This document shows positions 35,549 to 43,084 of a DNA stretch of 64,000 nucleotides, in pieces. The translations under genes were made by a program, and so were the position numbers. The stretch is taken from positions 1,240,001 to 1,304,000 of the forward strand of contig CP069394.1 in NCBI GenBank assembly GCA_016887485.1. Direction: 5' to 3'. Source of the DNA: Chloroflexota bacterium. Its GTDB lineage: Bacteria > Chloroflexota > Anaerolineae > Anaerolineales > Anaerolineaceae. The notes below the pieces were generated by a model. It saw nothing but the letters and a program-made list of their open reading frames with translations. It ran no database searches and had not been told where the DNA came from. Within the stretch, counting starts at the first letter, position 1; each line of letters begins with the position of its first letter.

Positions 35549-36091
35549 CTAGATAATTCGCTTCTGCCTAAGCTCCCGAATACGCTGAGAAACTTTCAAG
35601 AAATTTATGGCGAGAAAAATAAAATACAAAACATAAAGGGAAATTGTGGAAATAACCACCCATTGCGGATGCCTGCCAGGGAAACGCTTGAACATGCCCA
35701 ACACAACTACAAAGGTCGGAGTTGGCACGGACAGACTGGCGAGAAATCGTTTATATTTACTTATCTTTGATTCGGCATCGGTGAATAATTCTGTTGTCCT
35801 GCCATCAACTGTCTCCTTGCGCCAATATTGCCATCCCATAATCCCAATGACGTGATCCCAGCCAGCATCTTCAAGAAGATTATAGTAATCTCTGTCTTTA
35901 CCCGAAGACTGATCAAAATCCATCCTATAGGCAAATCCTCGCGGCTCCCCAACTTCGAATACATAACGCCCAAACGGTTTGAAGTCTCTCAGATGCAGAC
36001 CCTCCTGCGACATCTCCTCCAACCAGGCTTCTTGTTTATCATCTTGCCAGGCCCAAAACCACCGAAATTTCGTTACCCGGACAGCGCCCAT
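35549..36091 (-). CDS. DUF2812 domain membrane protein
   Basis: 180 residues. The soluble N-terminal part (KFRWFWAWQDDKQEAWLEEM through GHGLH-like LHLRDFKPFGRYVFEVG) is the DUF2812 pattern of aromatic strands; a Trp-rich middle (GIMGWQYWRKE) leads to one or two C-terminal membrane helices (VVISTISLYVLYFIFLAINF). Function unknown; it is normally found with a PadR regulator, as here. AAGGAG sits 7 bases before the ATG. It is the first gene of the pair. Confidence 0.8.
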   Translation of the reverse strand: MGAVRVTKFRWFWAWQDDKQEAWLEEMSQEGLHLRDFKPFGRYVFEVGEPRGFAYRMDFDQSSGKDRDYYNLLEDAGWDHVIGIMGWQYWRKETVDGRTTELFTDAESKISKYKRFLASLSVPTPTFVVVLGMFKRFPGRHPQWVVISTISLYVLYFIFLAINFLKVSQRIRELRQKRII

Positions 36092-36118
36092 AATAAACTC
36101 CTTTTTATATCGCCTTAC

Positions 36119-36165
36119 AATATATCGTATACCGATATATTAGCATACGATATATTATTTGTCAA
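36119..36165 (-). promoter_or_regulatory. Promoter and probable PadR operator of the DUF2812-PadR pair
   Basis: On the minus strand TTGACA (36160-36165), a 17-base spacer and TAATAT (36137-36142) form a near-perfect sigma70-type promoter. Two arms of a 12-bp inverted repeat (36119-36130 and 36145-36156) and an inner ATATCG-n5-CGATAT overlap it. This is the kind of palindrome PadR proteins bind; autoregulation is inferred. Confidence 0.65.
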
Positions 36166-36289
36166 GTCTGTTAAATTTCAAACGGATAATTATAAAAATT
36201 GAAATGGTTAATTTGGGAAGTATTGTCAATTTCTTGAATAGCATATTGCACTATAATTTTATTAAGGGTTATTCTCAGAGAGGTGGAAA

Positions 36290-36925
36290 ATGCACAATCG
36301 CATGCCGCGGGTTTGGGTTGACTTGTTCATAATCCTTATACTCCTTGTGTCACTCGCCTGTTCGCTCCCCTCCGTTCTCACTTCCAGATCGCAGACCATC
36401 CACCATATCTCCCCCACCTCAGAGCCAACCGCGCAATGGACCATTGGTAAATGTGACGCGATAGAAAATGTTGCCATCACTCTGAGCGATTTTGAAGAAG
36501 TGGTCTACAACGAAGACGGGAATATCAACTGTAATTACACCCACGAAATCCTAAATCCGGGTTCCCAACCCATTCGGGTTTTCTATTACAAGCAATGGTA
36601 TTACGGTGAAATTGAGCCGCCCAATGATACGGCGTTTGGCTGGAATAAAATCAGGGCGATCCAACCTGGCGAATCCTGGCCCCTGTCCAGTTCCTTTTCA
36701 TATTGTGCCGAATGCACGCCGCCGCAGTATGAATCCTTTACCTTCAGCCTGGTGGTTGTCTATGATATCCCCGAGTGCAGCTGGATCGCGGAAGGAGACA
36801 ACCTCCATTTAGATATTCTGCATATCGCTGCCGAGGATCTCACTTTCCCGCCCTGCGAATTGATTTATCCATTGAGTTTTTCCGAGGAGGCTGTCCCAGA
36901 TATTTCCGAAGGCCTGAGCCAATAA
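36290..36925 (+). CDS. Lipoprotein of unknown function
   Basis: 211 residues with a lipoprotein signal (FIILILLVSLAC, Cys ~24), followed by a secreted domain with several cysteines (GKCDAIENVAITL, NINCNYTHEIL, YCAECTPPQYESF, CSWIAEGDN, PPCELIYP). The strand pattern suggests an Ig- or FN3-like beta-sandwich. I recognise no family. AGAGGTGG stands just before the ATG. It is monocistronic, convergent with the small membrane protein gene to its right. Confidence 0.65.
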   Translation: MHNRMPRVWVDLFIILILLVSLACSLPSVLTSRSQTIHHISPTSEPTAQWTIGKCDAIENVAITLSDFEEVVYNEDGNINCNYTHEILNPGSQPIRVFYYKQWYYGEIEPPNDTAFGWNKIRAIQPGESWPLSSSFSYCAECTPPQYESFTFSLVVVYDIPECSWIAEGDNLHLDILHIAAEDLTFPPCELIYPLSFSEEAVPDISEGLSQ

Positions 36926-36953
36926 TTTTTTCAGGTGCGCTTACCCAAAAAGC

Positions 36954-36980
36954 GCCTGAAAGACAACCTGTCTTTCAGGC
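36954..36980. terminator. Bidirectional hairpin after the 36.3-36.9 kb lipoprotein
   Basis: A perfect 12-bp stem (36954-36965 with 36969-36980, loop ACC). Its left arm can instead pair with 36930-36941, so two hairpins compete. It lies between convergent genes. The T-run is weak on the plus strand. Confidence 0.5.
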
Positions 36981-37026
36981 ACACATCATGGCAGCATCAA
37001 ATAACCCAAAATTGCGCTGCTAGCGG

Positions 37027-37344
37027 CTAATGGGGAAAAGCGATTTCGAGAATCAGGAAGACGATGAGAGCAGCACCGATTATGGTGGAGCCATATACCA
37101 GCAGGGCGCGTTCTTTCTGTTTGAGAATGCCGACCAAACCGGTCACAAAGGCCGTAACACCCGCGCCAAACCCTGCCAACATCGCAAGAGCTAACAAGGG
37201 CCGATTGCCGATATCCTGAAACAGGGTATTCCCCGCTGACACCCCCTCATACAAGGTGGTCGAGAGTGACGGCCCAAGGTAGAAGAGCACAAACATCACA
37301 GGAATCAACCAAACTGACCATTTACCTAATTTTGTCTTTGGCAT
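37027..37344 (-). CDS. Small membrane protein of unknown function
   Basis: 105 residues with three hydrophobic segments (WLIPVMFVLFYLGPSL, LALAMLAGFGAGVTAFVTGL, VYGSTIIGAALIVFLILEI). GAGGAGG lies 4 bases before the ATG at 37344, which fixes the start over a longer frame. I recognise no family. It is monocistronic. Confidence 0.6.
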   Translation of the reverse strand: MPKTKLGKWSVWLIPVMFVLFYLGPSLSTTLYEGVSAGNTLFQDIGNRPLLALAMLAGFGAGVTAFVTGLVGILKQKERALLVYGSTIIGAALIVFLILEIAFPH

Positions 37345-37559
37345 GGGACCTCCTCCTCTGTTTATATACCCATTATACAACTTTCAGCCTGACCAAATAA
37401 TCCTTGACCTGTGTCTCTCTTTCTTTTATTTAGTAGCGTGTTAATTACACTTTCCCGAGGTAAATATTGAATTTTTTAGTCATGTACTTTATTATGAAGT
37501 ACAAGTGTTTATTGTGAACCTAATTATCTACCTCTTTGTTATCATATCTTTGAGGTTTT

Positions 37560-38906
37560 ATGAAAACATCACCTGATAAGTCAAACCGCATAAAAGAGCT
37601 GCCGAAATATGTTTTTGTTGTTTCTCTGTGTATTATTTCATTGCTCTATGGCTTCATCGCCTTCCCAATGGAGTGGTTCCCCTTTTCACTGCTAACCAAT
37701 GCAGCAAAAACTTATAATGAATTATTCGTTGAATCGTGGGAAAAGAAAGTATATGGCAAAACCGAATACACAACTTTCATTCCTGTTTATAATGAGAGTC
37801 TAGCCTATAATGGCCTTACGTTGGTCACATCAATCATTGAAGACAAACAGCTTTCTGCCCGTGTCATTGATATGGATGGTCAAAGTGTTCATGAGTGGGA
37901 AATTGATTGGTTCGACCTCTGGCCAAACGCAACCCATTTATCAGAGACTGATCCATTTTATCCAAAATCACGTCCGGGAGTCCTCATTCATGGTGCAATA
38001 TTAATAGAAAACGGTGATTTGATCTTTAATTTTACTAACCTTGGAATGGTCAGGCTGGATGTTTGCGGCAATGTCATCTGGCGACTGCCCTATCAAACCC
38101 ACCATACCATCTATCGAGATGAACATGATATATTGTGGGTGCCAGGAATAGTTTATCACGAAGAAACCCTGCCTGATTTCCCTGGGCTCGAACCGCCATT
38201 TTATGAGCCAACTGTCCTTAAGGTTTCGTTGGATGGCGAAATTCTCAAGGAAATTTCCATTTTCGACCTGCTCCAACAAAATGACCTTATGGGCCTCCTT
38301 TACCTATCAGGAGATATCAAGGATACTGTCAGTATCACTAAAGACCCCTTGCACCTGAACGATGTGGAGCCCTTTCCCAGCACGATGGAAGAAGGCGTTT
38401 TCTCTGCCGGGGATATTATGATATCTCTGCGAAACAGAAACACAATCCTCATCTTCCGAGAAGAGGACCTCAAAGTCACCCAGGTGATCACAGGTGGATT
38501 CATCCGGCAGCATGACCCCGACTTTATTGATGGCAACACCATCTCCATCTTCGACAACAATGCCTACGATCCACATAATCCTGATAATCAAAGCAAAATC
38601 ATCATCGAGTCATTGGCGGATGGAGAACGCACCGTCTATTACACTGGCGACGAGGATAATCCTTTCTATACTGCCACAATGGGCAATCACCAATGGCTTC
38701 CCAATGGGAACCTGTTGATCACGGAAACACGGAGTGGCCGGGCCTTTGAAGTAGATGGGTATGGCCAGATCGTTTGGGAATATATCAATCTTGTAGGCAA
38801 TGGCACCGCCGGCTGGATCTCGGATGTCCAACGGCTGCCCCAGTCGTTCACAGAAGAGTTTTTCAATCAATTAACCAGGCGGTGTGAAACCCAAGCTGCT
38901 CCTTGA
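37560..38906 (+). CDS. Arylsulfotransferase (ASST)-like protein
   Basis: 448 residues with a single N-terminal membrane helix (YVFVVSLCIISLLYGFIAF), then an extracytoplasmic beta-propeller: repeats such as RVIDMDGQSVHEWEIDW, VRLDVCGNVIWRLPYQTHHT, and WLPNGNLLITETRSGRAFEV with GYGQIVWEYIN. This is the ASST/Arylsulfotran_2 pattern of PAPS-independent aryl sulfotransferases or related propellers; the catalytic His cannot be assigned with confidence. A small YIGPG protein and a PAPS-type sulfotransferase follow on the same strand with gaps of about 50-60 bp, suggesting a sulfation-related unit. Confidence 0.7.
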   Translation: MKTSPDKSNRIKELPKYVFVVSLCIISLLYGFIAFPMEWFPFSLLTNAAKTYNELFVESWEKKVYGKTEYTTFIPVYNESLAYNGLTLVTSIIEDKQLSARVIDMDGQSVHEWEIDWFDLWPNATHLSETDPFYPKSRPGVLIHGAILIENGDLIFNFTNLGMVRLDVCGNVIWRLPYQTHHTIYRDEHDILWVPGIVYHEETLPDFPGLEPPFYEPTVLKVSLDGEILKEISIFDLLQQNDLMGLLYLSGDIKDTVSITKDPLHLNDVEPFPSTMEEGVFSAGDIMISLRNRNTILIFREEDLKVTQVITGGFIRQHDPDFIDGNTISIFDNNAYDPHNPDNQSKIIIESLADGERTVYYTGDEDNPFYTATMGNHQWLPNGNLLITETRSGRAFEVDGYGQIVWEYINLVGNGTAGWISDVQRLPQSFTEEFFNQLTRRCETQAAP

Positions 38907-38965
38907 TTGATTATTCGCAAAAATGGACTGATATCGGTTAACTTTTTAGTAAAGGAAAAAATCGT

Positions 38966-39208
38966 ATGAAGCGGTCAAAACAGTGGTTGAAAATCCCGGC
39001 CTTCCTTCTGGCTGTTTTTAGCCTACGAAAGTTGCCCTTTGCCTATATCGGCCCTGGCATCGGTCTATCCGCGATCGGCGCAATCATCGCCGTGATTGCA
39101 GGGGTTGCTGGCACCATTTTTGGTCTGCTCTGGTACCCAATCAAGAGATTGTTCGGGAAGAATAGACAATCCCAGGAACCCGAGCCAGAACCGGATGACG
39201 AAGAATAA
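38966..39208 (+). CDS. Small membrane protein with YIGPG motif
   Basis: 80 residues: a first hydrophobic segment ending LPFAYIGPGIGLSAIGA, a second helix (IAVIAGVAGTIFGLLWYPIK) and an acidic tail EPEPEPDDEE. Short proteins with a (A)YIGPG motif after the signal-like segment are often found beside arylsulfotransferase-like or GT genes; their role is unknown. AAAGGA precedes the ATG. It sits between the ASST-like gene and a sulfotransferase. Confidence 0.65.
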   Translation: MKRSKQWLKIPAFLLAVFSLRKLPFAYIGPGIGLSAIGAIIAVIAGVAGTIFGLLWYPIKRLFGKNRQSQEPEPEPDDEE

Positions 39209-39258
39209 AAGGTCTCTATTGGTTTATTAAAACCTATTGGTAGATCGTTACAGGATTC

Positions 39259-40335
39259 ATGGTGAAAGAATATTCAGAACAACACACAAAAACCGAACAG
39301 CTTCTGCATAATCTGGCATTCACGCCCTGGTATCCGCGCTTACCCTTATCCAATATGGAGAGCAGCCTCCACAAGAAACAGCTCGCTGGTATTTCCACTG
39401 AGCGACCTGTTTTCATCACCGCCCTCCCCCGGGCAGGGACGACGCTGCTCTTGAAGCTCTGTGTGGAGACAGGTGAATTTGCCTCTCACGCCTATCGGGA
39501 TATGCCCTTCCTCTTCACCCCGATCTTTTGGAACCGCCTCTCCCATCACTTCCGAAAGTCAAGCATGCTCACTGAGCGGGTTCACGGGGATGGTGTCCTG
39601 GTAAACGAAGACAGCCCCGAATCCTTCGAAGAGATCATTTGGAAGGAGTTCTGGCCGTCGCATTACAAGAAAGACCGAGTTGTCCCCTGGAAAGCTCTCA
39701 ATTACCCCGATTTTGAGGCTTTTTTCCGGGAGCATATGCGAAAAATCATCCATCTCAAGGGAAATGGCAGCAATGCCCGTTATGTGTCGAAGAACAATCT
39801 CAACATTGCCCGGATCAGCTACCTGAGCCAGGCCTTTTCTGATGCCACCATCCTGATCTTATTCCGCTCACCCCTCCAGCAAGCATCCTCCCTGCTGAAG
39901 CAGCACCGAAATTTCCTGGTAATCCATCAGGAAGATCCCTTCGCAAGTAAATATATGGAAGACACGGGTCACTTTGATTTTGGTGACAATCTACGCCCCG
40001 TGGATTTCAATGGCTGGTATTCAAAGGGGAAAAACCTCGATCCCAATACACTCACTTTTTGGCTGACATATTGGACTGAAGCTTATCAATATCTATTGGA
40101 TCAGGCAGGTGATCAGGTGAGATTCTTATCTTTTGATGCGTTTTGTGAGAACCCTCAAAAGGGGCTGAAGAAACTAGCGGAGATAATAAACCTGAACGAC
40201 AGCAGATCCCTGACCAGCAAGGCAGAGCAGATCAGGCAGCCGAAACCTTATTCTGTAGACGCAAACGAGGCACCGAAAGCGCTGCTCGATCAAGCAGAAG
40301 ATGTCTTTGACCGGCTGATGAAAGCGGAGAATTAA
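39259..40335 (+). CDS. Sulfotransferase family protein
   Basis: 358 residues. The PAPS-binding loop is PVFITALPRAGTTLLLKL (residues ~50-67), followed by RDMPFLFTP and the 3'-phosphate site ILILFRSPLQQASSLLKQH, as in the Sulfotransfer_3 group. Third PAPS-type sulfotransferase in the window, not closely similar to the pair at 11.6-13.3 kb. Last gene of the ASST-YIGPG-sulfotransferase run. Its stop codon overlaps that of the convergent TIR gene (40332-40335), so there is no spacer for a terminator. Confidence 0.82.
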   Translation: MVKEYSEQHTKTEQLLHNLAFTPWYPRLPLSNMESSLHKKQLAGISTERPVFITALPRAGTTLLLKLCVETGEFASHAYRDMPFLFTPIFWNRLSHHFRKSSMLTERVHGDGVLVNEDSPESFEEIIWKEFWPSHYKKDRVVPWKALNYPDFEAFFREHMRKIIHLKGNGSNARYVSKNNLNIARISYLSQAFSDATILILFRSPLQQASSLLKQHRNFLVIHQEDPFASKYMEDTGHFDFGDNLRPVDFNGWYSKGKNLDPNTLTFWLTYWTEAYQYLLDQAGDQVRFLSFDAFCENPQKGLKKLAEIINLNDSRSLTSKAEQIRQPKPYSVDANEAPKALLDQAEDVFDRLMKAEN

Positions 40336-41831
40336 TAATCCGCTGGATCCTCCCCGGCACGCTCAAACAAGTCCCGCAGGTCAGCATAATAATAGTCATT
40401 GATCTCAACCATTTTCTGCGTCACATAGGTATCAAGATACCCGGAAATGAGCGCCAGGCTGGCATTATCTGTAGAAAGCGAAATGAAGAAGGTCTCCAAC
40501 TGGTCAACCAAAGCTGGATCCAATTCATTGGAAAAAGTGATATTCGGCTGAGGGACAAAAGTCGTCCTCGCCAGGATAATCACATCATCCATAATATATG
40601 GATAATCAGTCATGCCTTCTCGGACATCGTAATAAGCCGTACCCACATCACAATCCCCTCGATATACGGCCAAGGGTACTTCATTATGGCCCCCAGCTTC
40701 AATGATCTCACGAAAAACAACTTCCGGATCGCCAAGGGCAGCCTTAATTTCAAGGGATGGAATAACCCAGCCACTGGTGCTGGAATAATCCGGGATGCAA
40801 AGTGTTTTCCCTTCGATATCAGCAAGCTCCTGGATACTGGTATCGGAAGCGCGTATTAGGAACTCCCCACCCCATTTGATATCTTCATAGGCTGACCAAA
40901 CCAATCCTGCTTCTACTGGACAGGCTTCCTGGGTGATCTCTAAATAGGTAAAAGAATCCAATATCCCTACATGAGCATCCCCATTGCACATCGCGTCCCT
41001 GATGCTATCCATATTGTAGGTCGGCAGCAACTTAATCGTCAGGTCCTCATATTCCTGATGAAACAGGTTCTCAATTTCTTCAGAAGCTGCGTCAATATCC
41101 GCAAATTCAGCCTCTTCAGGTGAGAGATACATCATTACGATCGGGTTATCGGCCGACCCAATAGCCGGTCCGGATGTCGTCGGTGTGACCGTCTCAACCA
41201 CCTGGGCGGTCTCAGTTGGCGCCTCCGCCACTTCCGCTGTCATCGTTGGCGACTCCACTACCTCGCCACCTTGAAGTGACTTCCACAACCCTGGGCCAAA
41301 CAGAACTGCCGCAACGCCGATAATCACCACCAGAGCGGCGGCAATCACCACGCCCAGGTTCTTGCCCTTTTTCTTCCTGGCTGATTGGCGTTTGGCAGGT
41401 CTAAAAATATCCTTCAGTTCATTTTCGTTACCTTCTAACACTGCCGAAATTGCTTTGACAAGCCTATCGGTGTAATGCTGCCAAGAGGGATCAAAGGCAT
41501 CCAGCCAATGCCTGGCCGAAAGGTGAAGCTGCATGGCCCCAACCGGATCGAGGTTCTCGATTCTGAACGGGAGAATGACTGCCTCCCTGCTAATTGCCAG
41601 GTTGAGCTCGTCCAGCACCCGTTGGGAGCGGTTGGCATTTCCCGAAAATATCAATAAAAATACCGAGCCCTCCTTAATGGCGGCAACAATTTCTTTTGCC
41701 CAATCTCCCCCAGGTCGAATATCGCGAGGCGCATACCAGCATCGAATCCCCGCACCCTCCAGTGAAGCAACGATGAAATCCGCGACTGTTTTATCCTTGC
41801 TGGAAAAACTCACAAACACATCGTGGCTCAT
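40332..41831 (-). CDS. TIR domain - transmembrane helix - PhnD-like periplasmic-binding fusion
   Basis: 499 residues. Residues 1-140 are a TIR domain: DVFVSFSSKDKTVADFI, GIRCWYAPRDIRPGGDW, VFLLIFSGNANRSQRVLDEL, the last Glu being the likely NADase-equivalent residue. Then a basic stretch (RQSARKKKGK), one membrane helix (LGVVIAAALVVIIGVAAVLF), a Thr/Glu/Pro-rich linker and, from ~230, a PhnD/phosphonate-type substrate-binding domain (VMMYLSPEEAEFADIDA, DAHVGILDSFTYLE, GKTLCIPDYSSTSGWVIP). Topology predicts the TIR inside and the ligand domain outside. The ATG at 41831 has GGGAGG 5 bases upstream. No ABC transporter gene is beside it. Confidence 0.85.
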   Translation of the reverse strand: MSHDVFVSFSSKDKTVADFIVASLEGAGIRCWYAPRDIRPGGDWAKEIVAAIKEGSVFLLIFSGNANRSQRVLDELNLAISREAVILPFRIENLDPVGAMQLHLSARHWLDAFDPSWQHYTDRLVKAISAVLEGNENELKDIFRPAKRQSARKKKGKNLGVVIAAALVVIIGVAAVLFGPGLWKSLQGGEVVESPTMTAEVAEAPTETAQVVETVTPTTSGPAIGSADNPIVMMYLSPEEAEFADIDAASEEIENLFHQEYEDLTIKLLPTYNMDSIRDAMCNGDAHVGILDSFTYLEITQEACPVEAGLVWSAYEDIKWGGEFLIRASDTSIQELADIEGKTLCIPDYSSTSGWVIPSLEIKAALGDPEVVFREIIEAGGHNEVPLAVYRGDCDVGTAYYDVREGMTDYPYIMDDVIILARTTFVPQPNITFSNELDPALVDQLETFFISLSTDNASLALISGYLDTYVTQKMVEINDYYYADLRDLFERAGEDPADY

Positions 41832-42106
41832 CAATCCCTCCCAAAAGAATTTAGGTCAGCAATTCTCTAATGATGTATTAATTATTTTACAGTAACAGCG
41901 CTCTAATTTTCAATTCTCTGGATATCCCATATTCACAAAATTGATGTTTGTCCAATTCATCAGTACATATTGCATCAAATTGATTGTTTCCAAAAATATT
42001 GTTGTATATCAACTACTTTTTACTGTTCTTCGATAAGTTTTTATTGACTTTCAGTATAATACTTGGTAAACTATCCCCATAATCAACCTAACAATGGAGG
42101 CTTATA

Positions 42107-42610
42107 ATGCCAAAGCATCAAACCAAAAAGAATCCTTTGCGTTGGAGAGCAAACATCATGCTGCTCGGAATGGTGGTCGTGGTGGCCATAACACTCCTTG
42201 CGTCCTATTTCCTGATTGTGATCAGTCATGATGTCGCCAACTATGAAAGCTACCAATACCTCGCTTATATGCGGCTCCCCGTCTTGCTCCTTCTCGAAAG
42301 CATTGTTCTCCTCTTCCTGATCGCCTGCTTTCTCGCCTTTCCGGTCTTGATAGAGATATCTCAGGGAAAACCCTTCACAAGAAAATCAGTCCGTCTACTC
42401 CGAATCATGGCGATTTGTTTCCTCCTGATGATCGCCCCCCTGCTGGGTTTGGTGATCTACACCGAAAGCCAGGTGCCGGGATCCATTACCAACCTCTATG
42501 CCGTTTTGGGTATGGGAATCGCTTTTCTGGTCAGTAACATCTTCGGCTTACTGGCCTCGCTGATCGAAAAGGCCTCGGAGTTCGAAGAAGAAGTCAACCT
42601 GACGATCTAA
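42107..42610 (+). CDS. DUF2975 membrane protein
   Basis: 167 residues with four hydrophobic helices (LGMVVVVAITLLASYFLIVI and three more). The segment FPVLIEISQGKPFTRKSVRLLR is the DUF2975 pattern. Function unknown; it is typically partnered with a small YozG-like HTH protein, which follows here after 11 bases. GGAGG precedes the ATG. The pair ends at a clear hairpin terminator. Confidence 0.85.
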   Translation: MPKHQTKKNPLRWRANIMLLGMVVVVAITLLASYFLIVISHDVANYESYQYLAYMRLPVLLLLESIVLLFLIACFLAFPVLIEISQGKPFTRKSVRLLRIMAICFLLMIAPLLGLVIYTESQVPGSITNLYAVLGMGIAFLVSNIFGLLASLIEKASEFEEEVNLTI

Positions 42611-42621
42611 GGAGAGAGACC

Positions 42622-42843
42622 ATGCCGATTATTATCAACCTTGATGTTATGCTTGCCAAACGCAAGATGAGCCTGACTGAGCTGGCGGAATCTGTGGGGA
42701 TCACCATAGGCAATTTGTCGGTTCTGAAAACCGGAAAAGCCAAAGCCGTTCGGTTTTCAACACTGGAAGCGATTTGCCAGACGCTTGATTGCCAACCAGG
42801 AGACATCCTCGAATTTCAATCCGATTCGGACCCAGACCAGTAA
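42622..42843 (+). CDS. YozG-like HTH (XRE/Cro) regulator
   Basis: 73 residues consisting almost wholly of a Cro/C1-type helix-turn-helix: VMLAKRKMSLTELAESVGIT, then NLSVLKTGKAKAVRFSTLEA and CQTLDCQPGDILEF. Short proteins of this kind accompany DUF2975 genes and probably regulate the pair. GGAGAGAG lies 6 bases upstream of the ATG. Confidence 0.9.
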   Translation: MPIIINLDVMLAKRKMSLTELAESVGITIGNLSVLKTGKAKAVRFSTLEAICQTLDCQPGDILEFQSDSDPDQ

Positions 42844-42892
42844 ACTCAAAGTTTATTTCCAAGCGACATTTTAATATTCAATCCATTAAACT

Positions 42893-42920
42893 ATGGCGAC
42901 ACGCGTAAACGTGTCGCTAT
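42893..42920 (+). terminator. Terminator after DUF2975-HTH
   Basis: Stem 42893-42903 with 42910-42920 (perfect GCGACACG/CGTGTCGC core, outer A-T and G-U pairs), loop CGTAAA, followed by TTATTGTTCTC. Confidence 0.75.
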
Positions 42921-43084
42921 TATTGTTCTCATATCTCTTACCCTCATCTTAAACTCACAATTGGTAAGATTTCAATGTGATTAATTCGGGGGCATTTATT
43001 TGCCTCTTTTTTGTGGATAGCCGGGTGGGTTAATTTCTCCCCATACTGCTCATTTGGCCAATACCCTTTACATTACGGTGAGTT

